In this document: in pieces, positions 44,562-54,222 of the stretch
Layout: the number at the start of each line of letters is the position of its first letter
How positions within the stretch are numbered: the stretch's first letter is position 1
Assembly (NCBI RefSeq): GCF_002101965.1
Contig: NZ_LQQA01000030.1
Location: 372,001-436,000, forward strand
DNA from: Mycolicibacterium wolinskyi
GTDB taxonomy: Bacteria; Actinomycetota; Actinomycetes; Mycobacteriales; Mycobacteriaceae
Direction of reading: 5' to 3'
Length of the DNA stretch: 64,000 nucleotides
Program-made: the position numbers and the translations under genes
Notes under the pieces: model-generated
What the model was told of the DNA's origin: nothing
The model's input: the letters and a program-made list of their open reading frames with translations, nothing else
Database searches by the model: none

Positions 44562-44771
44562 GTGACCTCCCATCGACCGAGCCTCCCACCGTGCAGCGTT
44601 CAGATTATGGCCACCCGCGTCGATCGGCACCAGGGGTCACCTCGCCCCTACCGATGACGAGACGCGCCCGACCCGCTAATGTCATCCCGTGCTCGGTGTG
44701 AGCGGCGCTACTTCGACCGCGTCCTCGCCTGAGACGTCAATGCATTTGACTGCCTGGAGAATTGAGGGCCC

Positions 44772-45344
44772 ATGGGACAGAACGCCTCGCTGGAAGGTGA
44801 TTCGTCAGTCATCGTCAGTCTCTCCGAGGCGGCGATGCACATGTACTCGGCCGCGATCGACGCACTGCCGTTCCCGGAGGACAAGAAGTTCCACAAGCGC
44901 GCCGACGTCGTGCTATCGGGCATGCGCAAGTTGCGTGCGGCGCTGACGGAAGCAGCGAGCAGCAATCGCCCTTCGCCCGCGGTCATCGTGGCGCTCAGCG
45001 GAGTTCGGCAACGCTACGACGCACTCATGGCGCACGCCGCCGCGGCGCCTGGCTCGTCTCTCGGGCAGCAGATCTACGTCACGCGCATCCACGCCAAGCT
45101 GTCGGCTCAGGAAGTTGCCAACGGCGCCGGCCTGCGGGATGGCCTGCTGGACGAACTCGAGGCCGGTGCCACGCCGACCGACGATGAGGCTGCGAAGATC
45201 CGCGACACCATCGCCGCCCTCGGTGGGTTGCCCGGTTCCGACCACGGCCCCGACGAGGTGGCTCCCGTGGTCGAGTTCGGGCAGCACGAGGACAACCACG
45301 TCAACGACTGGGATGACGCACTTCTCGCCGAGAACGCGAGCTGA
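44772..45344 (+). CDS. XRE-like helix-turn-helix protein of unknown function
   Basis: A 190-residue acidic protein. The C-terminal half contains a possible XRE-type helix-turn-helix (about 96-150, SLGQQIYVTRIHAKLSAQEVANGAG followed by RDGLLDELEAG). The N-terminal half is helical with a Lys/Arg segment (EDKKFHKRADVVL). It may regulate or bind neighbouring membrane proteins. ATG 44772 follows GAGGGC. It is separated from the convergent PPOX gene by 55 nt. Assignment rests only on the weak helix-turn-helix pattern. Confidence 0.65.
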   Translation: MGQNASLEGDSSVIVSLSEAAMHMYSAAIDALPFPEDKKFHKRADVVLSGMRKLRAALTEAASSNRPSPAVIVALSGVRQRYDALMAHAAAAPGSSLGQQIYVTRIHAKLSAQEVANGAGLRDGLLDELEAGATPTDDEAAKIRDTIAALGGLPGSDHGPDEVAPVVEFGQHEDNHVNDWDDALLAENAS

Positions 45345-45399
45345 GCGGCAAACCCTGCGCCGCAGCGGGTTTCGGGCCGGGCAGCAAACAGATCCGCGC

Positions 45400-45813
45400 T
45401 CAGGCTTCTGTCGGTGTCGTCCACACCTTGTCGATGCTGATCCGTAGGCGTGTGTTGTAAGCCGCCATCGCCTCGGTCAGGCCGAAGGTCTCGGCGTCGG
45501 CGGAGTACTTGGCCCAATAGGCCTCGTCTCCGCGTGGATCGGTGCCGGTGGCGTCGACGGACGCGGTGCCGCCGATCGCGATGATCCCGGCGCCGTTCCC
45601 GTCGGAGTCGAGGTTGAGACTCACGCGTGGTTGCGCGGTGATGTGCCTAACCTTGGCGGCTCCCGGCATCGTGTACACGACGATGTCGGTGCCGTCGAAG
45701 TAGAACCACACGAGTCGGGGAACCGGCTGTCCGGATTTGGCGACCGTCGTCAGCCAGCCGTAGTGGTCGGATGTCAGGCGTTGGGACACTTCCGGTGTCA
45801 GCTCGGTACTCAT
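45400..45813 (-). CDS. PPOX-class probable F420-dependent enzyme (Rv3369 family)
   Basis: A 137-residue split-barrel protein (TPEVSQRLTSDHYGWLTTVAKSGQPVPRLVWFYFDGTDIVVYT). Sequence and position next to a nitroreductase match the Rv3369 group of pyridoxamine-phosphate-oxidase-like proteins. Such enzymes use F420 or flavin. Which cofactor applies here is not visible. It is divergent from the nitroreductase, with 23 nt between the starts and a perfect inverted repeat covering both start codons. Confidence 0.87.
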   Translation of the reverse strand: MSTELTPEVSQRLTSDHYGWLTTVAKSGQPVPRLVWFYFDGTDIVVYTMPGAAKVRHITAQPRVSLNLDSDGNGAGIIAIGGTASVDATGTDPRGDEAYWAKYSADAETFGLTEAMAAYNTRLRISIDKVWTTPTEA

Positions 45814-45839
45814 GTCGCGAAATGTAGTCTCGCGACATG
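45811..45839. promoter_or_regulatory. Inverted repeat spanning two divergent leaderless starts
   Basis: CATGTCGCGA (45811-45820) and TCGCGACATG (45830-45839) are perfect 10-bp arms around 9 nt. Each arm contains the ATG of one of the divergent genes. TACATT (minus strand, 45826-45821) is the -10 of the PPOX gene and TAGTCT (45825-45830) that of the nitroreductase. The two -10s overlap and each lies 6-7 nt from its ATG. Confidence 0.65.
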
Positions 45840-46478
45840 ACCCTCGACTTGACCGTTGACGAACTTCTCACCACCACCCGATCGGTGCGCAAACGACTCG
45901 ACTTCGAAAAGCCGGTGTCGCGCGAGGTGCTCATGGAGTGTCTCGACCTGGCCCTACAGGCGCCGACCGGATCGAATGCGCAAGGCTGGCAATGGGTTTT
46001 CGTCGAGGACCCCGCAAAGAAGAAGGCGTTGGCCGACATCTACCGGACCAACGCCAACCCTTATCTCGACCTGCCCAAGCCCGAGCGGGGCGACATCCGC
46101 GACGAGCAGATCGATGCGGTCACGAGTTCGGCCAAGTATCTCAACGAGAACTTCGAGAAGGCGCCGGTGCTGTTGGTGCCGTGCCTGGAAGGCCGCCCGG
46201 ACGGTGCCCCCGCCGGCATGAGTGCTTCGTATTGGGGTTCGCTGCTGCCCGCGGTGTGGAGCTTCATGCTCGCGTTGCGGTCACGCGGCCTCGGCTCGGC
46301 GTGGACGACGCTGCATCTGCTCGGCGACGGCGAGAAGCAGGCCGCCGAGGTGCTCGGCATCCCGTTCGACCAGTACGCGCAGGCGGGGTTGTTCCCCATC
46401 GCCTACACCAAGGGCACCGACTTCAAGAAGGCCAAGCGGCTGCCCGCCGAGCAGTTCGCGCACTGGGACACCTGGTGA
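45837..46478 (+). CDS. Nitroreductase-family FMN oxidoreductase (Rv3368c-like)
   Basis: A 213-residue protein with the FMN-binding pattern RSVRKRLDFEKPVSREVLMECLDLALQAPTGSNAQGWQWVFVED of the nitroreductase family. The AW-type loop (GLGSAWTTLHLLGDGEK) and the C-terminal region follow. It reduces nitro compounds or quinones with NAD(P)H. Its homologue Rv3368c is likewise next to Rv3369. The ATG at 45837 lies 6 nt after TAGTCT, so translation is probably leaderless. Confidence 0.88.
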   Translation: MTLDLTVDELLTTTRSVRKRLDFEKPVSREVLMECLDLALQAPTGSNAQGWQWVFVEDPAKKKALADIYRTNANPYLDLPKPERGDIRDEQIDAVTSSAKYLNENFEKAPVLLVPCLEGRPDGAPAGMSASYWGSLLPAVWSFMLALRSRGLGSAWTTLHLLGDGEKQAAEVLGIPFDQYAQAGLFPIAYTKGTDFKKAKRLPAEQFAHWDTW

Positions 46479-46486
46479 GCTGACTC

Positions 46487-46951
46487 CTACACGGCGCCGG
46501 TGAACCCGTGCTGGCGCCATGCTTCGTACGCGGCGACGGCGGCGGCGTTGGACAGGTTCAACGACCGCCTGCCCGCCAGCATCGGGATCCGCACGCGCGC
46601 GGTGATGTGCGGATCGGCCAGCGTCTCGTCGTCGAGCCCGGTGGGTTCGGGTCCGAACATCAACACATCGCCCGGCTCGTAGGCGATGTCGGCGAACGAC
46701 GCCGCCGCATGTGCGGTGAAGGCATACACCCGCGCCGGCATCAGTGCCCGCCAGGCCGCGGGTAGATCGTCATGGACGGTCACCGACGCGAGATCGTGAT
46801 AGTCGAGGCCGGCCCGGCGCAGTTTCGGCTCGGACAGGTCGAAGCCGAGCGGCTGCACGAGGTGCAGTTCGCAGCCAGTGGCCGCCACCATGCGGATCGC
46901 ATTGCCGGTGTTCGGCGCGATCCGGGGTGAGTAGAACATCAGCCTGAACAA
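46487..46951 (-). CDS. trmL: tRNA (cytidine/uridine-34-2'-O)-methyltransferase
   Basis: A 154-residue SPOUT methylase. It has FYSPRIAPNTGNAIRMVAATG at the N terminus, AGLDYHDLASV, and the knot segment RRSLNLSNAAAVAAYEAWRQ. This is the TrmL/YibK pattern for 2'-O-methylation at the wobble position 34. Start is TTG 46951, because MFRLMFYSP aligns with the usual MLNIVLYEP beginning and AGGAGGG lies just upstream. The ATG at 46939 would cut into the first strand. The homologue in M. tuberculosis is Rv3366 (spoU). Confidence 0.88.
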   Translation of the reverse strand: MFRLMFYSPRIAPNTGNAIRMVAATGCELHLVQPLGFDLSEPKLRRAGLDYHDLASVTVHDDLPAAWRALMPARVYAFTAHAAASFADIAYEPGDVLMFGPEPTGLDDETLADPHITARVRIPMLAGRRSLNLSNAAAVAAYEAWRQHGFTGAV

Positions 46952-47367
46952 GCGCCCTCCTGGTTCATCCGCGTGATCGGCAGATTACGGCCAGCGGCGC
47001 ATCGGTCGGCATTCGCCATTCGCGGCATCGCCGATCCGGTCAACCACGTCGGGCGGACACGGAGATCAGTGTGCCTGCCGATTGTCGTTGTGAGTGAAGG
47101 GAAGCGAACCCGCCCGCGGTGAATGCCTATATACAACAGCGATCACGTCAATGTTTGCTCGATTACCACACAACTGCGCTACAGCTCGGTCACGAACTCT
47201 GTCTGTTCAGTAAGAATTGTGGAAACGCTCGCGGCTGGCTGTCATACTCGTGCAATTGCCAGGCGTTTGACGCCCGCCCGAGCGTGGGCGGAAACAGCAG
47301 GAAGCCTTATGAATCACGCCCCAGGACTGAAATGCGGCCGCGCCGCCGATAGCACGGTTGGGCGCCG
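46952..47367. other. Intergenic region before the mfp conservon
   Basis: No gene is supported. Short frames near 47119-47371 have no start signals or protein-like composition. A GC-rich inverted repeat (CCGCCC-GAGCGT-GGGCGG, 47274-47291) and an AT-rich stretch with TATATA near 47130 may belong to the promoter region of the operon that starts at 47368. The base composition is noticeably lower in GC than that of neighbouring genes. Confidence 0.5.
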
Positions 47368-50181
47368 ATGACCGCCTTCACCCAGCTGAAACAGGCAGAT
47401 GGCACGCTCGTCGAATTCACCCCGACACCAGCTGCGCCTGCCAAGCGTCCCGCCCGCTGGTCACCGGCGAATTGGCCGGTTCGACGCAAAGTTATCGCGA
47501 TCGTTTTGGTGCCGCTCATTCTGGCGGCCACGTTCGGTGGATTGCGGATCTACTCCAGTGCGAGCGAGGCTTCCGACCTTCGGCTCGCCGCTGATCGCGC
47601 CGAATTGATCCCCGACATCAGTAACTACATGGCCGCGTTGGAGGACACACTCGTCGCGGCGACCGAGGGCGGCGACGGCCAGGACGCATTGGCCACGTTC
47701 AGCGCGCGCAAATCCGATCTTCAGCAACGAGTGGACTCGACCGAGGTCGTTGAGGACGTCAACCAAGCGGTCGACAACCTTCTCGGCAAGGGCCAGGAAC
47801 TTGTCGACGCCGTGATGTCGAACTCCATCGACCTGCGTCAGCGCATCATCACTTACGCGCCGCTGCTGCTCACCGCGGAGGCCGCGGTGACCGGGTCGGC
47901 CCACAGCGACGACCAGCAGGTGCAAGCGCAGGTCGAGGCGTTGGCCCGGGCGATCGGCGCCCGCGGTCAGATGGCGATCCAGCAGATGATGGTCAACCGC
48001 GGCGCCGATGAACCCGAGCCGGTCCTGCGCACCTCGATGATCACGATGGCGGGCACGGAGCCGTCGACGGTCGCCGCCTTGACGAAGTTGCTGGGCGGTG
48101 CCTCCGAAGAGGCTGCGACGCTGCGCGCCGAGATGGTCAAGCGCATGGCCATGATGTCGAATCCGGGCATTCCGCTCGTCGGGAATCAGGAGCTGCTGGC
48201 GTCGCTGCAGACGACCAACGCGATCGCCGAGCAGATCATCGCCGACACGACGACGGCCATCCCGGCGGCCGTCGAAGCCGAGGCGGCCGACGCGCGCAAC
48301 GACGCGATCCGCGACGCGGTTCTGGTTGCCGCGGCCGTCATCAGCGCATTGGTGATCGTGTTGCTGGTCGCGCGCTCGCTCGTGCGGCCGTTGCGCACCC
48401 TGCGCGACAGCGCGCTCAAGGTCGCGCACGAGGACCTGGCCAAGGAGATCGAACGCGTGCGCGCGGGCGGGGAACCCACGCCCATCACGCCGCTGCCGGT
48501 GCACACCACCGAGGAGGTCGGCCAGGTCGCCCATGCCGTCGACGAGCTACACGAGCAGGCCGTGTTCCTCGCCGGTGAGCAGGCTCAGCTGCAGCTGCAG
48601 GTCTCCGACATGTTCGAGACGCTGTCACGGCGCAGCCGGTCCCTGGTCGATCAGCAGCTGAACCTCATCGACCAACTGGAACGCAACGAGGACGACCCCG
48701 ACCGCCTGGAGAGTCTGTTCCGGCTGGACCACCTCGCTGCGCGGATGCGACGAAACGGCGCGAACCTGCTGGTGCTGTCGGGTTCCAAAGTGGCGCGCGA
48801 ACACACCGAGCCGGTGGCGATCGACACGATCATCAATGCCGCGGCGTCCGAGGTCGAGGACTACACGCGCGTCGTGACCGCGACCGTCGTCGACGCCGAG
48901 CTCGTCGGGTCGGTGGCCGGCGACCTCATCCACCTGCTCGCCGAGCTGCTCGACAACGCGCTGCGCTATTCGCCGCCGATCTCGCAGGTCCGGGTGTCGG
49001 CAGTGTTCGCGGGCAACGGCGCGCTCGTCATCGAGGTCAGCGATGTCGGCCTCGGTATGACCGATTCCGATCTGCGGGTCGCCAACATCCGTCTGCAGTC
49101 CGGTGGCGAGGTGAACCCGTACACCGCGCGGCACATGGGCCTGTTCGTGGTCGGCCGCCTGGCGACCCAGCACGGTCTGGTGGTGCGCCTGCGCAGCACG
49201 ATCGCCGAGGAGCCGAGTTCGGGCACCACCGCAGGCGTGTACGTGCCCGCCGAGCTGCTGGTGCGCGACGGCGTGACAGGCGGGGCTCCGGCGGAGATGC
49301 CCTACGGCACCCCGGTCGACGCGCATGCCGGGATCGCGGCGGCCCTCTCACTCGACGCCGAGCCGAGCGGCACGGCCGAGCAGTCCGAACACCACCTCAA
49401 CGGGCACGCCGCCGACGTCCCGTTCGGCCTCCTGCCGCAACGCAGCCCGGGAGCCAGCGGAATCTCGGAGATGCCTGGCAGCCTCGCGCCCGCCGAACCC
49501 GCGGCGGCAGCGGATACGCCCGCGGCCGCAGACGAACCGGCCGGTGAATGGCCGCAGCAATGGCCCGCCGACCCGAACGAAGCCGATCGCCCGGCACCTC
49601 CCAACGCGGTGCCCACGAACACGGCGTCGTTCTTCGCCTCACGCACTGCGGCCACCAACGGCGCGCATCCGCCGGCCGAGCCGGTCGAGACGTACGAACC
49701 CGAGCAGCCCGCCGAAGAAGCCGCGTCGACTTCCGGCGACGGCGACGCGATCTACCAGTCGATGCTGTCGGAGTTCGCGATCGATCCGGCCACCCATGTG
49801 CGCAGCTCGGATCTGGACTGGAAGACGGTGTGGGAGAAGGGCTGGTCGGTCGCCGCAGCGGCCCAGGACGCACCGGTCGAGCAGCACACCGAAGAGGGGC
49901 TGCCGATGCGTACGCCGGGTGCGCGTTTGGTACCCGGTGGCGTGGCCGCAGTTACTGGTGTTTCAGATGAGCCGAACGGCCGGCACCGCAACGGTGGTGC
50001 TCACCGAAACGACAACGGTGCTGAGGCGGTAGCATCGGCGGACGAACCTGACAGCGGCATTTTTGCGGTGTTTCAGCCGCGCGATCCCGAGGCTGTCCGT
50101 GCGAGCATGAGCAACCATTTCAGCGGGGTGCACGCCGGCCGGTTGCATGCCCGAGAGACCAGAGGAACCGATAACGAATGA
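47368..50181 (+). CDS. Sensor-kinase-like protein of the mfp conservon (Rv3365c-like)
   Basis: A 937-residue membrane protein. TM1 lies at about 41-62 and TM2 at about 315-338, enclosing a helical extracytoplasmic NIT-type nitrate/nitrite-sensing domain. HAMP follows at about 335-400. The histidine-kinase ATPase has the N-box [10 protein letters not shown] (about 527) and VSDVGLGM (about 557), with [15 protein letters not shown] at about 588. A possible phospho-His is in [11 protein letters not shown]. The last 300 residues are Ala/Pro/Glu-rich low complexity. In Streptomyces conservons this is CvnA. It precedes a roadblock gene with a 4-nt overlap. Confidence 0.88.
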   Translation: MTAFTQLKQADGTLVEFTPTPAAPAKRPARWSPANWPVRRKVIAIVLVPLILAATFGGLRIYSSASEASDLRLAADRAELIPDISNYMAALEDTLVAATEGGDGQDALATFSARKSDLQQRVDSTEVVEDVNQAVDNLLGKGQELVDAVMSNSIDLRQRIITYAPLLLTAEAAVTGSAHSDDQQVQAQVEALARAIGARGQMAIQQMMVNRGADEPEPVLRTSMITMAGTEPSTVAALTKLLGGASEEAATLRAEMVKRMAMMSNPGIPLVGNQELLASLQTTNAIAEQIIADTTTAIPAAVEAEAADARNDAIRDAVLVAAAVISALVIVLLVARSLVRPLRTLRDSALKVAHEDLAKEIERVRAGGEPTPITPLPVHTTEEVGQVAHAVDELHEQAVFLAGEQAQLQLQVSDMFETLSRRSRSLVDQQLNLIDQLERNEDDPDRLESLFRLDHLAARMRRNGANLLVLSGSKVAREHTEPVAIDTIINAAASEVEDYTRVVTATVVDAELVGSVAGDLIHLLAELLDNALRYSPPISQVRVSAVFAGNGALVIEVSDVGLGMTDSDLRVANIRLQSGGEVNPYTARHMGLFVVGRLATQHGLVVRLRSTIAEEPSSGTTAGVYVPAELLVRDGVTGGAPAEMPYGTPVDAHAGIAAALSLDAEPSGTAEQSEHHLNGHAADVPFGLLPQRSPGASGISEMPGSLAPAEPAAAADTPAAADEPAGEWPQQWPADPNEADRPAPPNAVPTNTASFFASRTAATNGAHPPAEPVETYEPEQPAEEAASTSGDGDAIYQSMLSEFAIDPATHVRSSDLDWKTVWEKGWSVAAAAQDAPVEQHTEEGLPMRTPGARLVPGGVAAVTGVSDEPNGRHRNGGAHRNDNGAEAVASADEPDSGIFAVFQPRDPEAVRASMSNHFSGVHAGRLHARETRGTDNE

Positions 50182-50585
50182 CCCGTCCGACGCAGCGCGA
50201 TTCCCTGGACTGGCTGGTGTCCAAGTTCGCCCGCGAGGTCTCCGGGGTGTCCCACGCGGTACTGGTTTCGGCCGACGGCCTGCTGATGGCGGCCAGCGAG
50301 CACATGCCGATCGAGCGCGCCGATCAGCTCGCCGCGGTGGCATCGGGACTTGCCAGCCTGGCCACCGGTGCCGCCCAACTGTTCGACGGCGGCTACGTGA
50401 TGCAGTCAGTGGTCGAGATGGAGAACGGCTATCTGCTCTTGATGCGGGTGGGTGACGGCTCGAACCTCGCGACGCTGGCCAGCCGCTCGTGCGACATCGG
50501 CCAGATCGGCTACGAGATGGCAATCCTGGTGGAACGTGTGGGCGCCGTGGTGCAGTCGTCACGGCGTACACCCCAACCTTCGTGA
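50178..50585 (+). CDS. Roadblock/LC7-family protein (Rv3364c-like)
   Basis: A 135-residue protein of the Roadblock/LC7 (MglB) type. It has [19 protein letters not shown] followed by [22 protein letters not shown]. It is a predicted partner of the small GTPase two genes downstream. Its start overlaps the kinase stop by 4 nt, so the two are coupled. Signal output of the system is not established for this window. Confidence 0.9.
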   Translation: MTRPTQRDSLDWLVSKFAREVSGVSHAVLVSADGLLMAASEHMPIERADQLAAVASGLASLATGAAQLFDGGYVMQSVVEMENGYLLLMRVGDGSNLATLASRSCDIGQIGYEMAILVERVGAVVQSSRRTPQPS

Positions 50586-50592
50586 GCGGCCA

Positions 50593-50958
50593 GTGGACGA
50601 ACTCGAACCCGCCGATCGACCGAGCTTGGTTCGGCCTTACACGCTGACGGCCGGTCGCACCGACACGCGCGTCCATCTGCCGTTGGAAGCGCCGGTGGAA
50701 ACGCTCGACACGCCAAACGATCCGCGTTGGCCTGGGCGCGATGTGCGCGGTCAGATCGTAGAGTTATGCACCGACAGCCCGTCGGTGGCAGAAATCGCAG
50801 CACATTTGTCCCTACCGCTCGGCGTGGCGCGCGTGCTGATCGGGGACTTGGTGACGCAGGGTTATCTACGGGTGCACACCACCCTCGACGATTCGGCGAC
50901 CTTCGACGAACGCCGCGAACTGATAGGAAGGACCCTGCGTGGCCTACGAGCACTCTGA
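50593..50958 (+). CDS. DUF742-family protein (Rv3363c-like)
   Basis: A 121-residue protein. It has SLVRPYTLTAGRTDTR at the N terminus and a winged-helix-like region (QIVELCTDSPSVAEIAAHLSLPLGVARVLIGDLVTQGYL). This is the DUF742 component of the conservon. GTG 50593 is chosen because it gives the usual N terminus; it starts 7 nt after the roadblock stop. Its 3' end overlaps the GTPase start by 20 nt. Confidence 0.88.
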   Translation: MDELEPADRPSLVRPYTLTAGRTDTRVHLPLEAPVETLDTPNDPRWPGRDVRGQIVELCTDSPSVAEIAAHLSLPLGVARVLIGDLVTQGYLRVHTTLDDSATFDERRELIGRTLRGLRAL

Positions 50959-51547
50959 TAGGCGCTCATCCTCCCCAGGGTCTTCGCGCAAGCGCTCATC
51001 CTCGACGAAAATCGTCATCTCCGGCGGGTTCGGCGCGGGCAAGACGACATTCGTAGGCGCGGTGTCGGAAATCATGCCGCTGCGCACGGAAGCGTTGGTC
51101 ACCAACGTGTCCGAAGGTGTCGACGCGCTCGACGGCACTCCCGACAAGCGCACCACCACGGTCGCGATGGACTTCGGCCGCATCACCCTCGACGAGGATC
51201 TGGTGCTGTATCTGTTCGGCACGCCCGGGCAGCGCCGGTTCTGGTTCATGTGGGACGACCTCGTGCGCGGGGCGATCGGCGCGATCATCCTCGTCGACGT
51301 GCGCCGCCTGCAGGACAGCTTCGCCGCGGTCGACTTCTTCGAAGCCCGCAAGCTGCCGTTCATCGTCGCGGTCAACGAGTTCGACGGCGCGCCAAGGCAT
51401 CCCACGCAAGCGGTGCGTAAGGCGCTGGCGGTGCCCGACCACATTCCGGTGATCACCGTCGACGCGCGCGACCGCAATTCGGCAAAAGCCGCGCTGATCG
51501 CGGTCACGGAGTACTCGCTCAACACGCTCACCGCGCTTCCCGGCTGA
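50939..51547 (+). CDS. Small GTPase of the mfp conservon (Rv3362c-like)
   Basis: A 202-residue GTP-binding protein with G1 GGFGAGKTT (residues 29-37, Lys35), TTTVAMDFGRI, G3 LFGTPGQRRF, and NEFD in place of the usual NKxD. The N terminus is Ser/Arg-rich and disordered. It works with the kinase-like, roadblock and DUF742 proteins and probably controls MfpA function (the MfpB role reported in M. smegmatis). The start is GTG 50939, overlapping DUF742. It ends 3 nt before mfpA. Confidence 0.9.
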   Translation: MAYEHSDRRSSSPGSSRKRSSSTKIVISGGFGAGKTTFVGAVSEIMPLRTEALVTNVSEGVDALDGTPDKRTTTVAMDFGRITLDEDLVLYLFGTPGQRRFWFMWDDLVRGAIGAIILVDVRRLQDSFAAVDFFEARKLPFIVAVNEFDGAPRHPTQAVRKALAVPDHIPVITVDARDRNSAKAALIAVTEYSLNTLTALPG

Positions 51548-51550
51548 GGC

Positions 51551-52114
51551 GTGGCCACAGCCGAACAGGTCTGGGTGGACCGTGAGTTCATCGGCCAGGA
51601 TTTCCGCGATGACGATCTCAGCCGGTTGCGCACCGAGCGTGTCGTGTTCACCGACTGCGACTTCCGAGGCGTCGACATGTCCGAGTCCGAGCACTCCGGA
51701 TCGGCGTTCCGCAACTGCACATTCCGCCGGGCCACCCTGTGGCACAGCACGTTCACGAACTGCAGCCTGCTCGGGTCGGTGTTCACCGAATGCCGGCTGC
51801 GGCCGATCACACTCGTCGAGTCCGACCTGACCCTCGCCGTGCTCGGCGGCTGCGATCTGCGCAATGTCGACCTGTCGGATTGCCGACTGCGGGAGGCCAG
51901 CCTCGTCGGCGCGGATCTGCGCAAGGCGGTCCTGCGTCAGGCGGATCTGACCGGAGCGCGGGTGCAGGACGCCAAGTTGGACGAGGCTGATCTCCGTGGC
52001 GCCCGCGTCGACCCGACGTTCTGGACCACCGCAAAACTCCGTGGCGCCAAAATCGATATCAGCCAGGCGCTGGCGTATTCCGCCGCGCACGGTCTGGACG
52101 TGCACGGCGGGTGA
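51551..52114 (+). CDS. mfpA: MfpA, pentapeptide-repeat DNA gyrase protector
   Basis: A 187-residue right-handed beta-helix protein. Repeats of the A(D/N)LXX type run from about residue 20 to 170 (SECDF-, [37 protein letters not shown]-like). MfpA mimics B-form DNA, binds gyrase and lowers fluoroquinolone sensitivity (established in mycobacteria). Its length is close to the 183-192 residues of known MfpA. It starts with GTG 51551 at the end of the conservon, 3 nt behind the GTPase gene. Confidence 0.93.
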   Translation: MATAEQVWVDREFIGQDFRDDDLSRLRTERVVFTDCDFRGVDMSESEHSGSAFRNCTFRRATLWHSTFTNCSLLGSVFTECRLRPITLVESDLTLAVLGGCDLRNVDLSDCRLREASLVGADLRKAVLRQADLTGARVQDAKLDEADLRGARVDPTFWTTAKLRGAKIDISQALAYSAAHGLDVHGG

Positions 52115-52145
52115 TCGGGGTGGCCGCACCGCATCGGAGGTCGTG

Positions 52146-53051
52146 ATGGACCCCGCGCTGTCCGGTCTCGACCTTCCGCAGCTGTATGCGCTACACGCGT
52201 TGCTCACCGAGCGCAGCGTGAGCGGTGCGGCGACGCGGCTGGGCCGTAGCCAACCCACGCTGTCGAGTTCACTTGCCCGCCTGCGCAGGCATTTTGGCGA
52301 TGCGCTCTTGACGAGGTCGGGCAATCGCTACGTCTTGACGCACTTCGCCGAGCAGCTGGTGCCGTTGACGAGCGTGGCGATCGCCGCCGTCGAGCGGGTG
52401 TTCGGTGCCGAGGCCGAGTTCGATCCGGCGCAGACGCGGCGCGAGTTCACGATCGTGTCGTCCGACCACGGGATGAGCGTGGCCGGCGGGCCGCTGGTGG
52501 CCCGGCTGTCGCGGGAAGCGCCAGGTGCACGAATCCGATTCACTCCGGTGACAGCATCGGCGATCAGTCGGGACGACGAGTTCTACCGCACCGTCGACGG
52601 GGTGTTCATGCCGCACGGGTATCTCGACCTTCCGCGCCGCCTCGACCTGTACACCGACGAATGGGTGTGCGTGTTGTCGGCCGACAACACCCGCGTCGGT
52701 GAGCAGTTGACGATGCAGGATCTGCAGGAGCTGCCGTGGGTGACCACGTTCGTCGATCCGCTCGGCCGGGCAGCGGCGTGGCGCCAGATGGAACTGCTCG
52801 GGGTAGTCCCACGGGTCTGCGCGGTCGCCGAGTCGTTCCTGGCGCTTCCGCAGTTGCTGCGCGGATCGGACGCGATCGCGCTGGTGCAGGCGAGGGTCGC
52901 CGCGCTCAGCGTAGCCGGGTCCGAATTCCGTGTGCTGCCATGCCCGTTCGATGCGCTCCCACTCGTCGAGGCGTTCTGGTGGCATCCGATGCACGATGCC
53001 GATCCGGCGCATGCCTGGCTGCGCCAGTGCCTTTCCGAACTCACACTCTGA
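52146..53051 (+). CDS. LysR-family transcriptional regulator
   Basis: A 301-residue LysR protein. The winged helix is at about 8-65 ([48 protein letters not shown]). The rest is the co-inducer domain, of the NodD/SyrM-like kind. It is on the same strand as the catabolic genes that start at 53173. An inverted repeat with the T-N11-A pattern lies directly after its stop, before those genes. It is therefore a likely activator of the operon. The ligand is unknown. Confidence 0.88.
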   Translation: MDPALSGLDLPQLYALHALLTERSVSGAATRLGRSQPTLSSSLARLRRHFGDALLTRSGNRYVLTHFAEQLVPLTSVAIAAVERVFGAEAEFDPAQTRREFTIVSSDHGMSVAGGPLVARLSREAPGARIRFTPVTASAISRDDEFYRTVDGVFMPHGYLDLPRRLDLYTDEWVCVLSADNTRVGEQLTMQDLQELPWVTTFVDPLGRAAAWRQMELLGVVPRVCAVAESFLALPQLLRGSDAIALVQARVAALSVAGSEFRVLPCPFDALPLVEAFWWHPMHDADPAHAWLRQCLSELTL

Positions 53052-53129
53052 TATAGACCGCATCTATAACGGGCATAGCCAAAATTGGCTTCCTTTCTCA
53101 TGCTGTCGCTTTGAGAATCGATGACAGCA
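53052..53129 (+). promoter_or_regulatory. Putative LysR binding region of the catabolic operon
   Basis: TATAGA-CCGCA-TCTATA (53052-53068) is a perfect inverted repeat that contains T-N11-A. GCCAA-AA-TTGGC follows at 53078-53089. A third repeat (TGCTGTC 53101-53107 and GACAGCA 53123-53129) lies nearer to the gene start at 53173. The first is the best candidate for the regulator's site. Confidence 0.5.
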
Positions 53130-53172
53130 CGGTTTTCGTTCGTCAAACCCCAACTGGCCGGGAGGTCAATCG

Positions 53173-54222
53173 ATGGCAGCGCCGACGCTGGATGTCCACG
53201 CCCACGTGTGGCTTGACGACGTCGAGGAGATTGCCCGCGCGCACCGTGGATACCAGGAGTCGGCTGAGCTCGAAAAGCGTCGCCTGGGCCCCCGATCAGC
53301 GGCGGTCAACGTCGAACAGTCGGCCCACCTGCGTGAGCTGCTGACCGATGTGACCGCACGGCTGACGGCCATGGACGCGGCCGGCGTCGATGCGCAGCTG
53401 GTGTCGGTGGTGCCGACGCAGTACCACGGATGGGCGGACAGAAACCTAGCCCCACAGCTCGCCGAGGCGACCAACGCCGGGGTAGCCGCGCACTGCGCGC
53501 TGGCACCGGACCGGCTCACGGGTCTTGGCGTGGTGCCGTTGCAGCATCCCGACCTCGCGGTTGCCGCACTGGAGAACGCGGTGCTCGACCACGGTCTCAA
53601 AGGGATCGAGATGAGCTCCCATGCAGTCGATCCCGGCGGTGGCACGGTTGAGCTCTCGGATCCGCGGCTGGAGCCGCTCTGGCGCAGCGCTTGTGACCTT
53701 GGCGCGGTGGTGTTGCTGCACCCCTGGGGTTGCACGCTCGATGAGCGGCTCGACCGCTGGTACCTCGCCAACTCCGTCGGCCAGCCCGTCGAACACGCAG
53801 TCGCCCTGTCGCACTTGATCTTCGGTGGTGTGCTCGACCGGTACCCGGGCTTGCGGTTCATCGCCGCGCACGGCGGGGGATACCTTCCCGCGTTCGCGGC
53901 ACGCGCCGATCACGCCTGGCACAACCGGCGTGACGCCCGGGAGTGCCTCGCGCCACCGAGCGCCTATCTGCGCCGGATGTGGTTCGACTCGCTCGTGCAC
54001 ACCCCCGAAGCCCTGCGCCGTCTCGTGCAGGTCGCCGGAGCCGATCGCATCCTGCTCGGTTCGGATTACCCGTTCGACATGGGGGAGCGAGACCCGCTGG
54101 GAGCTGTGCGGGCCGGGGACCTGGACCCGGCCGACGTGGCCGCCATCGCGGGTGGTAACGCGGCCGATCTGCACCTGATGCCCGTCGACCGGATGCACCT
54201 CGTCCGTAAGGAAGGATCATGA
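53173..54222 (+). CDS. Amidohydrolase, ACMSD-like decarboxylase
   Basis: A 349-residue metal-dependent TIM-barrel protein. H9-x-H11 (LDVHAH), a His in LLHPWG, a His in IAAHGGG and the catalytic Asp in GSDYPFD are in the expected places for the 2-amino-3-carboxymuconate-6-semialdehyde decarboxylase family, which also contains gamma-resorcylate decarboxylases and hydrolases. It is the first gene of a five-gene operon and overlaps the dehydrogenase gene by 4 nt. It probably removes CO2 from a ring-cleavage product, but a hydrolase role cannot be excluded. Confidence 0.85.
   Translation: MAAPTLDVHAHVWLDDVEEIARAHRGYQESAELEKRRLGPRSAAVNVEQSAHLRELLTDVTARLTAMDAAGVDAQLVSVVPTQYHGWADRNLAPQLAEATNAGVAAHCALAPDRLTGLGVVPLQHPDLAVAALENAVLDHGLKGIEMSSHAVDPGGGTVELSDPRLEPLWRSACDLGAVVLLHPWGCTLDERLDRWYLANSVGQPVEHAVALSHLIFGGVLDRYPGLRFIAAHGGGYLPAFAARADHAWHNRRDARECLAPPSAYLRRMWFDSLVHTPEALRRLVQVAGADRILLGSDYPFDMGERDPLGAVRAGDLDPADVAAIAGGNAADLHLMPVDRMHLVRKEGS

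Noticed and set aside
45811-45839. 10-bp-arm inverted repeat as a terminator
   Set aside because: It lies between divergent, not convergent, genes and includes both start codons, so a control site is the better reading.
47119-47371. Short open frames of 77-82 residues in the gap before the kinase
   Set aside because: They lack ribosome sites and protein-like composition, and overlap one another. Treated as non-coding.
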